A stretch of 64,000 bases of DNA from Lachnospiraceae bacterium (lineage in GTDB: Bacteria; Bacillota; Clostridia; Lachnospirales; Lachnospiraceae). Below, one piece after another: positions 18,284 through 26,567 of this stretch (position 1 is the first letter of the stretch; each line of letters opens with the position of its first letter). Made by a program: the position numbers and the translations under genes. The stretch is taken from contig JAFWZV010000010.1 in NCBI GenBank assembly GCA_017517305.1, positions 124,001 to 188,000 of the forward strand, in the 5' to 3' direction. Under the pieces are notes generated by a model that was not told where the DNA came from, searched no databases, and saw nothing but the letters and a program-made list of their open reading frames with translations.

Positions 18284-18601
18284 TTAATCTTCATCTATTT
18301 CATTAAATTCTTCTTCGTCTAAAAGCTCATCAAAGGCATCTGCAACAGCCTCGTATTCGTCTTCGTTATCAATAGGCTCAAGATTTATGTCCTCGCCTTC
18401 TAGCTCTTCATATCTGTATAAGAAGACCTCATTTTCTTCATAACCATCGATAACCTTATCAGGAAGTAGTGCAATATAATCTCTGCCATCTACTTCGAAG
18501 ATTGCGATTACATCGCATTCAAGCTCTGTGCCATCGTCTAATGTCATTGAAACGGTTGCATCTTCATATTCATTGTTATTGTTGTTATTTACATCACTCA
18601 T
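18284..18601 (-). CDS. DUF1292 family protein
   Basis: A 105-residue, strongly acidic protein. The core DATVSMTLDDGTELECDVIAIFEVDGRDYIALLP...YEENEVFLYRYEE matches the DUF1292 family (YrzB type), small beta-rich proteins of Firmicutes with unknown function. The C-terminus is an Asp/Glu-rich tail. It is monocistronic, with its own terminator, and is divergent from the ABC exporter genes. In many Firmicutes these genes lie beside yrrK and alaS; that context is absent here. Confidence 0.9.
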   Translation of the reverse strand: MSDVNNNNNNEYEDATVSMTLDDGTELECDVIAIFEVDGRDYIALLPDKVIDGYEENEVFLYRYEELEGEDINLEPIDNEDEYEAVADAFDELLDEEEFNEIDED

Positions 18602-18766
18602 TTATATTTCCTCGTCTTTCTATATATTGATTTTTATATTATGAAGAATATATTGTTTAAGAATATGTATCATAGTGGAATTATTAGTACAAATTTATTG
18701 TATGTATCTATGAAAAGTATTGCCTTGAAAAATATATTCATTCATTATATGATAGTTTAATGGAAT

Positions 18767-18795
18767 TTGACCACAAGGTCAATAATTATTATGAT
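18767..18795 (+). promoter_or_regulatory. Promoter and operator-like palindrome of the ABC exporter
   Basis: The -35 TTGACC (18767-18772), 17-bp spacer and -10 TATGAT (18790-18795). The -35 is one arm of the inverted repeat TTGACC-ACAA-GGTCAA (18767-18782), a likely repressor site. TATGATACATA at 18790 has its inverted copy TATGTATCATA at 18664. Confidence 0.6.
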
Positions 18796-18828
18796 ACATA
18801 TTTAACTAATAAAGGATAGGTAAATTAG

Positions 18829-20562
18829 ATGAAGCATTTGATGAAGTATTTTAAGGGTTATAAGGTGAGAGCTATATTAGCACCGTTGTTTAAGATGCTT
18901 GAAGCTAGCTTTGAACTTCTTGTACCACTAGTTATGGCTGCAATTATTAATGAAGGAATTAAGAATGGAGACAAGCCATATATTATTAAGATGGGATTGG
19001 TTATGGTTCTCCTTGGATTAGTTGGCTTAGCGTGTTCGGTTACTGCCCAGTATTTTTCAGCAAAGACAGCAATGGGTGTGGGAAAGGCTCTTAGGTTCGA
19101 TTTGTTTAGACACATTGAGACATTGTCTTATACAGAAATTGATGAGATAGGAAGCTCCACTCTGATTAATCGTATGACTAGTGATGTTAATCAGGTCCAA
19201 ACTGGAATAAATATGTTCCTAAGACTATTTATGAGATCCCCATTTATAGTGTTTGGAGCAACTATTATGGCATTTACTGTGGATATAAAAAGTGCGAAGA
19301 CATTTCTGGTTGTACTTCCAATTCTTATAGTTATAGTATTTGGAATTATGCTTATATCTATTCCTTTGTATAAGAAGGTTCAAGGAAGACTTGATAAGGT
19401 ACTTCTTCAAACTAGAGAAAACTTAGCAGGTGCTAGAGTTATACGTGCCTTTGGTCAGGAAAAAAATGAAATGGAGGACTTTAGAGAGAGCACCACAGAG
19501 CTTACAAAGTGGCAGCTTGTTGTTGGTGGTATATCTACATTCTTAAATCCTCTTACCTATGCGGTTGTAAATCTTGGTATTGCTGCTTTAGTTATGATAG
19601 GTGCTAACCAGGTTGATAGTGGTATTTTATTAGATGGTGATGTGTACGCACTTGTTAACTATATGTCCCAGATTTTAGTTGAGCTTATAAAGCTTGCTAA
19701 TCTTATTATAATTGAAACTAAGGCTGTTGCCTGTGCTAATAGAATTGCAACTGTATTTAATACAAATAGCTCTCAGGCTTATAAGACTGAGATTGTTGCT
19801 CCAGTTAGTGGTGCGCCAAGACTTCAGTTTGTAAATGCAGGTCTTACCTACAAGAATGCTGCAGAATCATCTATAGAAGGTATTAATCTTACTGTTAATG
19901 CAGGAGAAACCATTGGAATTATAGGTGGTACAGGCTCTGGTAAGTCCTCATTTGTTAATCTAATTCCTAGATTTTATGATTGTACTGAGGGTCAGCTTCT
20001 CGTAGATGGTGTAGATGTTAAGGATTATCCTAAGGAGCAACTTAGGGACAAGATAGGAATTGTACCACAGAAGGCAGTTTTGTTTTCAGGCACTATAGAA
20101 GATAACCTTAAGTGGGGTAAGGCAGATGCTACCGAAGAAGATATGGAATTTGCCATAGATGTGGCACAGGCAAAGGAGTTTGTGGATTCTAAGGAAGGCA
20201 GACTTAAGTTTAAGCTTAATCAGGGAGCCAAGAATTTGTCAGGTGGTCAGAAGCAGAGACTTACAATCGCTAGAGCTCTTGTGAAGAAGCCGGAGATTCT
20301 TATACTAGATGACAGTTCATCTGCCCTTGATTACGCTACAGATGCCAAACTTCGTATGGCAATTAAGGAAAAGACTGATAATATGACAGTATTTATAGTT
20401 TCTCAGCGCTCGTCTTCAATAATGCACGCAGACAAGATAGTGGTATTAGATGATGGAAAGGTATGCGGTATAGGAACTCATAATGAATTACTTTCAACCT
20501 GTGAGGAATATCAGGAGATTTGCTCATCACAGAATAAGGAGGAGGTGGCTTCTAATGAGTAA
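18829..20562 (+). CDS. Heterodimeric ABC exporter subunit with degenerate Walker B
   Basis: An ABC-type I exporter half-transporter of 577 residues: six membrane helices (about 15-310) and a C-terminal nucleotide-binding domain (about 330-575). Walker A is GGTGSGKSS, the signature LSGGQKQRL is canonical, but the Walker B end reads LILDDSSSALD, with Asp where the catalytic Glu should be; the switch His region reads VSQRSSS, so the His is Gln. This pattern marks the degenerate partner of heterodimeric multidrug exporters such as TM287/288 or BmrCD. Its stop overlaps the next gene's start by 8 bp (ATGAGTAA), so the two subunits are translationally coupled. Confidence 0.96.
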   Translation: MKHLMKYFKGYKVRAILAPLFKMLEASFELLVPLVMAAIINEGIKNGDKPYIIKMGLVMVLLGLVGLACSVTAQYFSAKTAMGVGKALRFDLFRHIETLSYTEIDEIGSSTLINRMTSDVNQVQTGINMFLRLFMRSPFIVFGATIMAFTVDIKSAKTFLVVLPILIVIVFGIMLISIPLYKKVQGRLDKVLLQTRENLAGARVIRAFGQEKNEMEDFRESTTELTKWQLVVGGISTFLNPLTYAVVNLGIAALVMIGANQVDSGILLDGDVYALVNYMSQILVELIKLANLIIIETKAVACANRIATVFNTNSSQAYKTEIVAPVSGAPRLQFVNAGLTYKNAAESSIEGINLTVNAGETIGIIGGTGSGKSSFVNLIPRFYDCTEGQLLVDGVDVKDYPKEQLRDKIGIVPQKAVLFSGTIEDNLKWGKADATEEDMEFAIDVAQAKEFVDSKEGRLKFKLNQGAKNLSGGQKQRLTIARALVKKPEILILDDSSSALDYATDAKLRMAIKEKTDNMTVFIVSQRSSSIMHADKIVVLDDGKVCGIGTHNELLSTCEEYQEICSSQNKEEVASNE

Positions 20563-22321
20563 AAAGAATGCAGAGCTTAAAGCTAATAATAAAGCCACTA
20601 TCAAAAGGGTATTAAAGTATATTAAGAAATATTGGTTTTTCGTTATTTTGTCATTTGTATGTGCTACCCTGTCTGTAATTGGTACGCTTGTTGCACCTAT
20701 TATCACAGGCGAGGCTATAGATGAGCTTGTTTATGGTAAGGGAACAGTTAATTTTTATGATGTCAGATGGTATATGACGTGGTTTGTTGTGGCACTTGTT
20801 GTTGTGGCAGTGACACAGTGGATTATGAATATACTTAATAATCATATAACATATTCTGTAGTGAAGGACATCCGTATAGAAACATTTAATCATTTAGAGG
20901 AGCTTCCACTTGCTTATGTAGATTCACATCAGCATGGAGATATTGTAAGTAGAATTGTGTCTGATATAGATCAATTTGCAGATGGACTGCTTATGGGCTT
21001 TACTCAGCTATTTACAGGAGTTGTAACCATAGTAGGCACACTTGGGTTTATGTTATATATTGATGTTCCAATCGCACTTGTCGTAGTGGTGCTTACACCT
21101 ATATCTCTTTTTGTAGCATCATTTATAGCTAAGAGAACCTATAATTTGTTTAGAAGTCAGTCTGAATCTCGTGGAGAGCTTACATCCTTAGTTGACGAGA
21201 TGATAGGACAGCAGAAGATTGTTCAGGCCTTTAGCTATGAGGATGATGCATTAGCTAGATTTGAAAAGATAAATAATACCTTAGAGAAGGATAGTATGAG
21301 TGCAACCTTTTATTCATCTCTTACTAATCCATGTACAAGATTTGTAAATAGCTTAGTTTACACAGCAGTAGGTATAATAGGTGCATTTGCAGGAATTACC
21401 GGTAGACTTACAGTGGGACAGCTCACTTGTTTTTTGAGCTATGCAAATCAGTACACTAAGCCATTTAATGAGATATCAAATGTTATTACAGAGCTACAGA
21501 ATGCTATTGCCTGTGCAGGAAGAGTGTTTGAGCTTCTTGATGAGCCAGCACAGAAAGCTGAGCCTAAGGATGCTGTTGTTATGGGTGAGGCTAAGGGTGA
21601 GATTAATATAGAGCATATGGACTTTTCCTATGTCCCTGAGAGGGAGCTTATAAAGGATCTTAACTTAAATGTTAAGCCAGGCATGAGGGTGGCTATAGTT
21701 GGACCTACAGGCTGTGGTAAGAGTACTCTTATTAATCTTCTTATGAGATTTTACGATGTATGTGAGGGTAGCATAAAGGTTGATGGTACTGATGTTAGAA
21801 ACATTACTAGAGATAGTTTACGAGATAATTATGGTATGGTGCTTCAGGAAACATGGCTTAAGTCGGGTACTATTAAGGAGAATATCGCTTACGGAAAGCC
21901 TGATGCTACAGATGAGGAGATTATTGCTGCAGCTAAGAAGGCTCATTCACATAGTTTTATTAAAAGACTTCCACAGGGCTATGATACTGTTATTGCAGAG
22001 GATGGAGGCAATCTGTCACAGGGGCAAAAGCAGCTTCTGTGTATAACTAGAGTAATGCTTTTACTTCCGCCAATGCTGATACTTGATGAGGCAACATCTT
22101 CTATTGATACCCTTACAGAGATAAGAATTCAGAAAGCATTTAATGAAATGATGAAGGGAAGAACTAGCTTTATAGTTGCTCACAGACTTTCTACAATTAA
22201 GGAAGCAGATATAATCCTTGTTATGAAGGATGGAAATATAATTGAACAGGGCTCACACAAGGAGCTTCTAAAACAAAAAGGATTTTACTTTAATCTTTAT
22301 AATGCCCAATTCGCGCATTAG
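20555..22321 (+). CDS. Heterodimeric ABC exporter subunit with catalytic Walker B
   Basis: The second half-transporter, 588 residues, starting at ATG 20555 behind a near-perfect AAGGAGGAGGTGG site; longer in-frame starts inside the preceding gene are less likely. Six membrane helices are followed by a nucleotide-binding domain with Walker A GPTGCGKST, a complete Walker B LILDEATSSID and the switch His in VAHRLSTI, but a degenerate signature LSQGQKQLL. Together with its neighbour it gives one competent ATP site (this Walker B with the partner's LSGGQ) and one degenerate site. Substrate is likely drugs, lipids or peptides, not resolvable here. A terminator follows immediately. Confidence 0.96.
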   Translation: MSKKNAELKANNKATIKRVLKYIKKYWFFVILSFVCATLSVIGTLVAPIITGEAIDELVYGKGTVNFYDVRWYMTWFVVALVVVAVTQWIMNILNNHITYSVVKDIRIETFNHLEELPLAYVDSHQHGDIVSRIVSDIDQFADGLLMGFTQLFTGVVTIVGTLGFMLYIDVPIALVVVVLTPISLFVASFIAKRTYNLFRSQSESRGELTSLVDEMIGQQKIVQAFSYEDDALARFEKINNTLEKDSMSATFYSSLTNPCTRFVNSLVYTAVGIIGAFAGITGRLTVGQLTCFLSYANQYTKPFNEISNVITELQNAIACAGRVFELLDEPAQKAEPKDAVVMGEAKGEINIEHMDFSYVPERELIKDLNLNVKPGMRVAIVGPTGCGKSTLINLLMRFYDVCEGSIKVDGTDVRNITRDSLRDNYGMVLQETWLKSGTIKENIAYGKPDATDEEIIAAAKKAHSHSFIKRLPQGYDTVIAEDGGNLSQGQKQLLCITRVMLLLPPMLILDEATSSIDTLTEIRIQKAFNEMMKGRTSFIVAHRLSTIKEADIILVMKDGNIIEQGSHKELLKQKGFYFNLYNAQFAH

Positions 22322-22363
22322 AAAAAAGTTTGGCAGGACACATGTGTTGCCAAATTTTTTTTT
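22322..22363 (+). terminator. Terminator of the ABC exporter operon
   Basis: Stem AAGTTTGGCA / TGCCAAATTT with a GGACACATGTGT loop and a run of nine T. Confidence 0.85.
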
Positions 22364-22371
22364 AATGTTTA

Positions 22372-22400
22372 ATGACAAAACTAGACATTGGTGCTATAAT
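22372..22400 (+). promoter_or_regulatory. Promoter of the AIM24 pair
   Basis: A -35-like ATGACA (22372-22377), 17-bp spacer and perfect extended -10 TGC-TATAAT (22395-22400), about 60 bp upstream of the ATG. Confidence 0.65.
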
Positions 22401-22461
22401 TTTAATATGTGTATATACTTGAGAAGGTAGAGCATAAATATTTATTATAGGGAGGATACAT

Positions 22462-23217
22462 ATGTTCCAGTTAAACAATTTTTATGACAATCAGAATATG
22501 GTTTGTATTAGCCAGTTAGGCCAGTACAAGGTTTTTGAACACCAGAAGGATATGTCTGTTTCACCTTACGCAGCAGAAACAGCGTATTTTGCAGCAGAGA
22601 TGAATGTTAAGAGACGTCAGGTACTTGTTGAGATGAACAACACAGGTTGTACAGTTCAGGCAGGCGCTATGCAGTGGATGCTTGGTAATATCCAGATGAA
22701 TTCAGGTGTTAAGGGCGTTGGAGGCTTCCTTGGTGGTATGGTTAAAGGAGCAGTTACAGGTGAGTCTGCAGTTAAGCCACAGTATCAGGGACAGGGTATC
22801 ATGATGCTTGAGCCTACATATAAGCACATTATTATGGTAGATGTAGCTCAGTGGGGATCAATTGTACTTGATGATGGTCTTTTCCTTGCTTGTGATAGTA
22901 CTGTTCAGAATAAGGTTACTGCTAGAAGCAATGTAAGCTCAGCAGTATTAGGTGGAGAAGGATTATTTAACACTATGCTTACTGGTCAGGGTATAGCAGT
23001 TCTTGAGAGCCCTGTTCCACAGCAGGAGTTAATTCAGTTTAATCTTCAGGATGATGTTGTTAAGATTGATGGTAATATGGCTATTGCTTGGTCAGGTTCA
23101 CTTGAGTTTACAGTAGAGAAGTCAGGAAAGAGCTTGATTGGCTCAGCAGTATCAGGAGAAGGCCTTGTAAATGTATATCGTGGTACAGGTACTATCCTTA
23201 TGGCACCTACAGCATAA
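22462..23217 (+). CDS. AIM24 family protein (first copy)
   Basis: A 251-residue protein of the AIM24/TIGR00266 family, a double-psi/beta-sandwich fold widespread in bacteria and, in yeast, needed for mitochondrial inner-membrane architecture; the bacterial role is unknown. Family features are the Gly-rich GVKGVGGFLGGMVKGAVTGES, MMLEPTYKHIIMVD, DDGLFLACDSTVQ and the closing SGEGLVNVYRGTGTILM. There is no signal peptide or membrane helix apart from the hydrophobic Gly-rich loop. It has its own promoter, and a close paralogue starts 13 bp downstream. Confidence 0.92.
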   Translation: MFQLNNFYDNQNMVCISQLGQYKVFEHQKDMSVSPYAAETAYFAAEMNVKRRQVLVEMNNTGCTVQAGAMQWMLGNIQMNSGVKGVGGFLGGMVKGAVTGESAVKPQYQGQGIMMLEPTYKHIIMVDVAQWGSIVLDDGLFLACDSTVQNKVTARSNVSSAVLGGEGLFNTMLTGQGIAVLESPVPQQELIQFNLQDDVVKIDGNMAIAWSGSLEFTVEKSGKSLIGSAVSGEGLVNVYRGTGTILMAPTA

Positions 23218-23230
23218 GGGGGTATAGATT

Positions 23231-24121
23231 ATGGTATATAGTAGCTTAATGAATAATGAAAATATTGTAGTCAAGGCTCAGCTTGGTGGCATGCAGGTAA
23301 TGGAGTATGTAAAGGATATGAGCGTTACACCTGCATCATCTAAGATGGAATACTACTGTGCTAAGATGAATATTAATAAGCGTCAGGTTCTTCTTAATCT
23401 TAACGGTAATGGTTATACTGTTCAGTCAGGAGCTATGCAGTGGATGACTGGTAATGTTCAGATGACATCAGGCGTTAAGGGTGTAGGAGGTTTCCTTGGA
23501 GGTATGGTTAAGGGTGCTGTAACAGGAGAATCTGCTGTTAAGCCAGAGTATACTGGTTATGGTCAGATGATGTTAGAGCCGACATACAGACATATTATTC
23601 TTACAGATATTGCAGAGTGGGGAGGAAGTGTTGTTCTTGATGACGGACTTTTCCTTGCTTGTGATAATACAGTTCAGAACAAGGTTACTGCAAGAAGTAA
23701 CGTAAGCTCAGCTGTTCTTGGTGGTGAGGGCTTATTCAATACTATGCTTACCGGACAGGGTGTAGCAGCTTTAGAGTGTGTAGTTCCTAGAGAGGAGCTT
23801 ATAGAGATTAATCTTCAGGACGATCAGATGAAGATTGATGGAAATATGGCTGTGGCATGGTCAGGCTCACTTGAGTTTACAGTGGAGAAGTCAGGTAAGA
23901 GCTTACTTGGATCAGCTGTATCAGGAGAAGGACTTGTGAATGTATATCGTGGTACTGGTAAGATTTGGATGTGCCCAGTTGTTCCTAAGTGGGCAGGTTC
24001 TTTAGGAGAGACAAATCCTGTAGAGAATACATCAACAGCTCAGACTGGTGCACCAGCAGCTAAGAATGATGCTGTTAGTAAGATTGAGACAGTATCTAAG
24101 GTTTTAGATTTATTTAGTTAA
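23231..24121 (+). CDS. AIM24 family protein (second copy, C-terminally extended)
   Basis: A paralogue of the preceding protein (296 residues), nearly identical across long blocks, for example GVKGVGGFLGGMVKGAVTGES and the region following TARSNVSSAVLGGEGLF. It differs at the N-terminus and has an added 45-residue Ala/Thr-rich tail (from about 252) ending in a short helix, KIETVSKVLDLFS. A GGGGG-type ribosome site lies 9 bases before the ATG. Tandem duplication followed by divergence is the simplest origin, and the two may form hetero-oligomers. A terminator follows. Confidence 0.92.
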   Translation: MVYSSLMNNENIVVKAQLGGMQVMEYVKDMSVTPASSKMEYYCAKMNINKRQVLLNLNGNGYTVQSGAMQWMTGNVQMTSGVKGVGGFLGGMVKGAVTGESAVKPEYTGYGQMMLEPTYRHIILTDIAEWGGSVVLDDGLFLACDNTVQNKVTARSNVSSAVLGGEGLFNTMLTGQGVAALECVVPREELIEINLQDDQMKIDGNMAVAWSGSLEFTVEKSGKSLLGSAVSGEGLVNVYRGTGKIWMCPVVPKWAGSLGETNPVENTSTAQTGAPAAKNDAVSKIETVSKVLDLFS

Positions 24122-24139
24122 ATTATAAAGTTTTCAAAG

Positions 24140-24182
24140 AAATCTCTATGATGTGAGTGGTTGCATCATAGAGATTTTTTTT
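24140..24182 (+). terminator. Terminator of the AIM24 pair
   Basis: A perfect 14-bp stem (AAATCTCTATGATG / CATCATAGAGATTT) followed by T residues. Confidence 0.9.
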
Positions 24183-24198
24183 TATTAAATAATACTAC

Positions 24199-24256
24199 TT
24201 GACACACAATACTATGTAATGTATAGTATAAATAAATACTATGTATAACATGGTAT
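24199..24256 (+). promoter_or_regulatory. padR promoter with two 21-bp operator-like palindromes
   Basis: The -35 TTGACA (24199-24204), 17-bp spacer and -10 TATAGT (24222-24227). Two related palindromes with ATACTAT and AT(A/G)GTAT arms, at 24209-24229 and 24236-24256, cover the -10 and the start region and are spaced 27 bp apart. PadR-family regulators bind such ATGT/ACAT-type dyads, so autorepression is likely. Confidence 0.75.
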
Positions 24257-24284
24257 GTAAGTTGAGACAGAAAGGAGAAATAAT

Positions 24285-24602
24285 ATGGATGCCCAGCTTA
24301 GAAAAGGTTTACTAGAGTACTGTGTGTTGACGGCACTTTCTTTTCAGGATTCATATGGATATCAGATTATAAAGGATGTTTCAGAATATATTGATATATC
24401 TGAATCAACATTATATCCAATATTAAGAAGATTAGAATCGGATGATAAGGTGACATCTTATAACACAGAGTTTAATAATCGAATTAGAAAATATTATTCC
24501 ATAACCTCTGTTGGGAGAGAGGCGTTGGCTGGCTTTCAGAAGGATAAGGAAAAGTTGATTAAGGTCTTAGAATTTATAGGGGGAGGAGATATACATGGAT
24601 AA
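24285..24602 (+). CDS. PadR family transcriptional regulator
   Basis: A 105-residue winged-helix repressor. The domain is complete: LRKGLLEYCVLTALSFQDSYGYQI, then SESTLYPILRRLESDDKVTSY for the recognition helix, and a wing with RKYYSITSVGREAL. It is of the short type lacking a long C-terminal dimer domain. It starts after an AAAGGAG site and overlaps the downstream DUF1700 gene by 8 bases. PadR-plus-DUF1700 pairs are a known arrangement in Firmicutes in which PadR controls its membrane-protein partner. Confidence 0.95.
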   Translation: MDAQLRKGLLEYCVLTALSFQDSYGYQIIKDVSEYIDISESTLYPILRRLESDDKVTSYNTEFNNRIRKYYSITSVGREALAGFQKDKEKLIKVLEFIGGGDIHG

Positions 24603-25476
24603 GAGAGAGTTTCTTAAAAAATTGGAGAAGGCGCTGAAGAAATTGGTGCCAGAGGAAAGAGCAAGATATATAAGCTACTATGATGAGATTATAATGGACT
24701 TGGTTGATGGGGGTATGACCGAGCATGAGGCATGTGCTAAGCAAGGTGATATGTCGAGAATTGTAGCTGATATAATGTCTCAGGTGGAGCCTGAAAAAGT
24801 TGAGAAACAGAAACCCTTAGATATTGTATTACTAGTTACTTCATTGCTTATAGGTGTAGTATGTATAATTGTATTAATTGCACTTCCGGATGTAATAACA
24901 TTTTCTATGATGAACGACGATGGTCCTACATCAGTATTTGTGGCAGGGAAGGTTGTTGAGCCAATTTGGTTGTACATTATAACAGCAGTAGTATTGATCA
25001 CATCGACTATTATTTTCGTCCTTAGAAAGAAAAGCAAATTTGCACTTGCAACAGGTGTAATTTTTCTAGTATGCGTAATTACATTTGTTCTTGTTCGAAT
25101 AGATGATAACAGAAAAAACGCTGAGAGTAATACAACAGAGACAGTTGATGTGTATGCTTCTTCTGAGGTAGAGGAGAAAACTATAGAGATAATTCAACTA
25201 CTTAGTCATAACGATTACAAAACTCTAAGAGATGAATATGCTATTGAAGAGTTAAAGGAGCTTCTAAATGATGAATATATGATGGAGGCTAAGAACATGA
25301 TTAGTAATGACTGGGGAGAACTTTGTGATATAGGAACTGTATATTCAGCTGAGGTGGCACAGGATAATGTGCTTTATACAGTGGTTCAGGCTAATGCAAC
25401 CTATGATAATGTATCCATAGCATATACCATAACCTTTGATGATGAATTGAAGTTGGCAGGGATTTATTTTAGATAG
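24595..25476 (+). CDS. DUF1700/HAAS-domain membrane protein
   Basis: A 293-residue protein starting with a HAAS/DUF1700 signalling domain (KREFLKKLEKALKKLVPEERARYISYYDEIIMD...GMTEHEACAKQG), followed by three hydrophobic helices (about 76-97, 118-141 and 146-165) and an extracytoplasmic C-terminal domain of about 110 residues resembling DUF3887 (LLSHNDYKTLRDEYA...). It is co-translated with PadR. The fusion suggests a sensor that links an outside signal to the PadR-controlled circuit; this role is inference. Confidence 0.88.
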   Translation: MDKREFLKKLEKALKKLVPEERARYISYYDEIIMDLVDGGMTEHEACAKQGDMSRIVADIMSQVEPEKVEKQKPLDIVLLVTSLLIGVVCIIVLIALPDVITFSMMNDDGPTSVFVAGKVVEPIWLYIITAVVLITSTIIFVLRKKSKFALATGVIFLVCVITFVLVRIDDNRKNAESNTTETVDVYASSEVEEKTIEIIQLLSHNDYKTLRDEYAIEELKELLNDEYMMEAKNMISNDWGELCDIGTVYSAEVAQDNVLYTVVQANATYDNVSIAYTITFDDELKLAGIYFR

Positions 25477-25524
25477 ATTATTATTTATATATTATATAAA
25501 TGACAGATTATGGGAGGGATTCTT

Positions 25525-25983
25525 ATGAATAAAAAAATATTATATAGAGTAATTAACATTCTTTGTTTATTAATAATGATTGGAACAATAGTTTGGTTGG
25601 TAGCTATATGGGATAAGATACCGGAAGAGATACCTACACATTTTGACTATGCAGGTAATCCAGATAGCTATGGATCAAAGACAGAAATAATAGTGATACC
25701 TATATTTGCTTGGATTTTATATGGAGTTATGGCTTTTGTTGAGCTTATACCTGGAGCGTGGAATACAGGGGTTAAGGTTACACCGGAGAATCAGGCCAGA
25801 GTATATGGAATAATTAAAGGTATGTTAGTATTTTTAAAGCTTTACATAGTTTGTCTATTTACTCTAATTACCATATTTTCGGCATTAGCAAAGAGCTTGC
25901 CAGTGTGGTTGCTACCTGTGGAGTTGATTGTGATATTTGGAACTATTATAGTTAGTATAGTTAGATTATATAGAGCTAGATAA
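25525..25983 (+). CDS. DUF1648 domain membrane protein
   Basis: About 152 residues with four hydrophobic segments. The segment WDKIPEEIPTHFDYAGNPDSYGSK is the hallmark of DUF1648 (the extracellular loop of SdpI-type immunity and YtrH-like membrane proteins). I choose ATG 25525 because GGGAGG sits seven bases upstream; an earlier ATG at 25510 would overlap that site. It lies 48 bp after the DUF1700 gene and may belong to the PadR regulon. Confidence 0.85.
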   Translation: MNKKILYRVINILCLLIMIGTIVWLVAIWDKIPEEIPTHFDYAGNPDSYGSKTEIIVIPIFAWILYGVMAFVELIPGAWNTGVKVTPENQARVYGIIKGMLVFLKLYIVCLFTLITIFSALAKSLPVWLLPVELIVIFGTIIVSIVRLYRAR

Positions 25984-26100
25984 TAGGATTAGAAAGTTTG
26001 TTTTTTGAGATTAGCAGAGAAGGATATAACTAGAATAGGTGTGATAAACATGGAATTTGGTGAGCTTATTGTCTGTTGTTTGTAGACAGGAGGGATTGAT

Positions 26101-26433
26101 ATGGCAAGAATAAGTGCATTTGTTGTATGGATTTTGATTAGTATATTGTTTGTTGTTATTGGAATATACATAATTAAATGTAAAAAAGCAAAACCCTTTG
26201 GATTCTGGGCCAATGCTGAAGCACCCCAGGTTACTGATGTGGTGGCATATAATAAGGCATTGGGAAAGCTTTGGATTATATTTGGAGTTGGTTTTGCTAT
26301 AGATGGGTTGCCACTTTTGGCAGGTCAAAATTCACCATTGATTTTAATTAGCGTAGTTGGAGCTATGTTTTTAACCATAGGAGTTATGGTATATTATACA
26401 TTGGCTATAGAAGCAAAGTATAAAAAAAGATAA
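26101..26433 (+). CDS. Small membrane protein, three helices
   Basis: A 110-residue protein with hydrophobic segments at about 7-26, 57-75 and 81-102 and a basic loop CKKAKPFGFWANAEAPQ. The layout (helix, KxxKPFGFW motif, two helices) recurs in small Clostridia membrane proteins next to SdpI/DUF1648 genes, but I cannot name a family with confidence. An AGGAGGGA site precedes the ATG. It is likely part of the PadR-regulated set, about 120 bp after the DUF1648 gene. Confidence 0.75.
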   Translation: MARISAFVVWILISILFVVIGIYIIKCKKAKPFGFWANAEAPQVTDVVAYNKALGKLWIIFGVGFAIDGLPLLAGQNSPLILISVVGAMFLTIGVMVYYTLAIEAKYKKR

Positions 26434-26455
26434 TAAATGGTCCACTAATTTTTTG

Positions 26456-26484
26456 TTGAAAACTCTATAACACTGTGCTACAAT
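26456..26484 (+). promoter_or_regulatory. typA promoter
   Basis: TTGAAA (26456-26461), 17-bp spacer, TACAAT (26479-26484). The predicted transcript start is about 10 nt before a leader hairpin. Confidence 0.7.
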
Positions 26485-26502
26485 TACACAGTTTGAGAAA
26501 TT

Positions 26503-26535
26503 AAAAGCAATCTCTAACAATAAGAGGTTGCTTTT
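26503..26535 (+). promoter_or_regulatory. Leader hairpin upstream of typA
   Basis: The arms AAAAGCAATCTCT and AGAGGTTGCTTTT form a stable stem at the 5' end of the typA leader. No proper T run follows, so it is more likely a 5' stabilising or regulatory stem than a terminator. Confidence 0.5.
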
Positions 26536-26567
26536 CACTTGTAATAAGGGAATCGAGGTTTTAAATT

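Noticed and set aside
20483..20554. Longer N-terminus for the second ABC exporter subunit
   Set aside because: It would lie inside the preceding gene with no ribosome site; ATG 20555 follows an excellent one.
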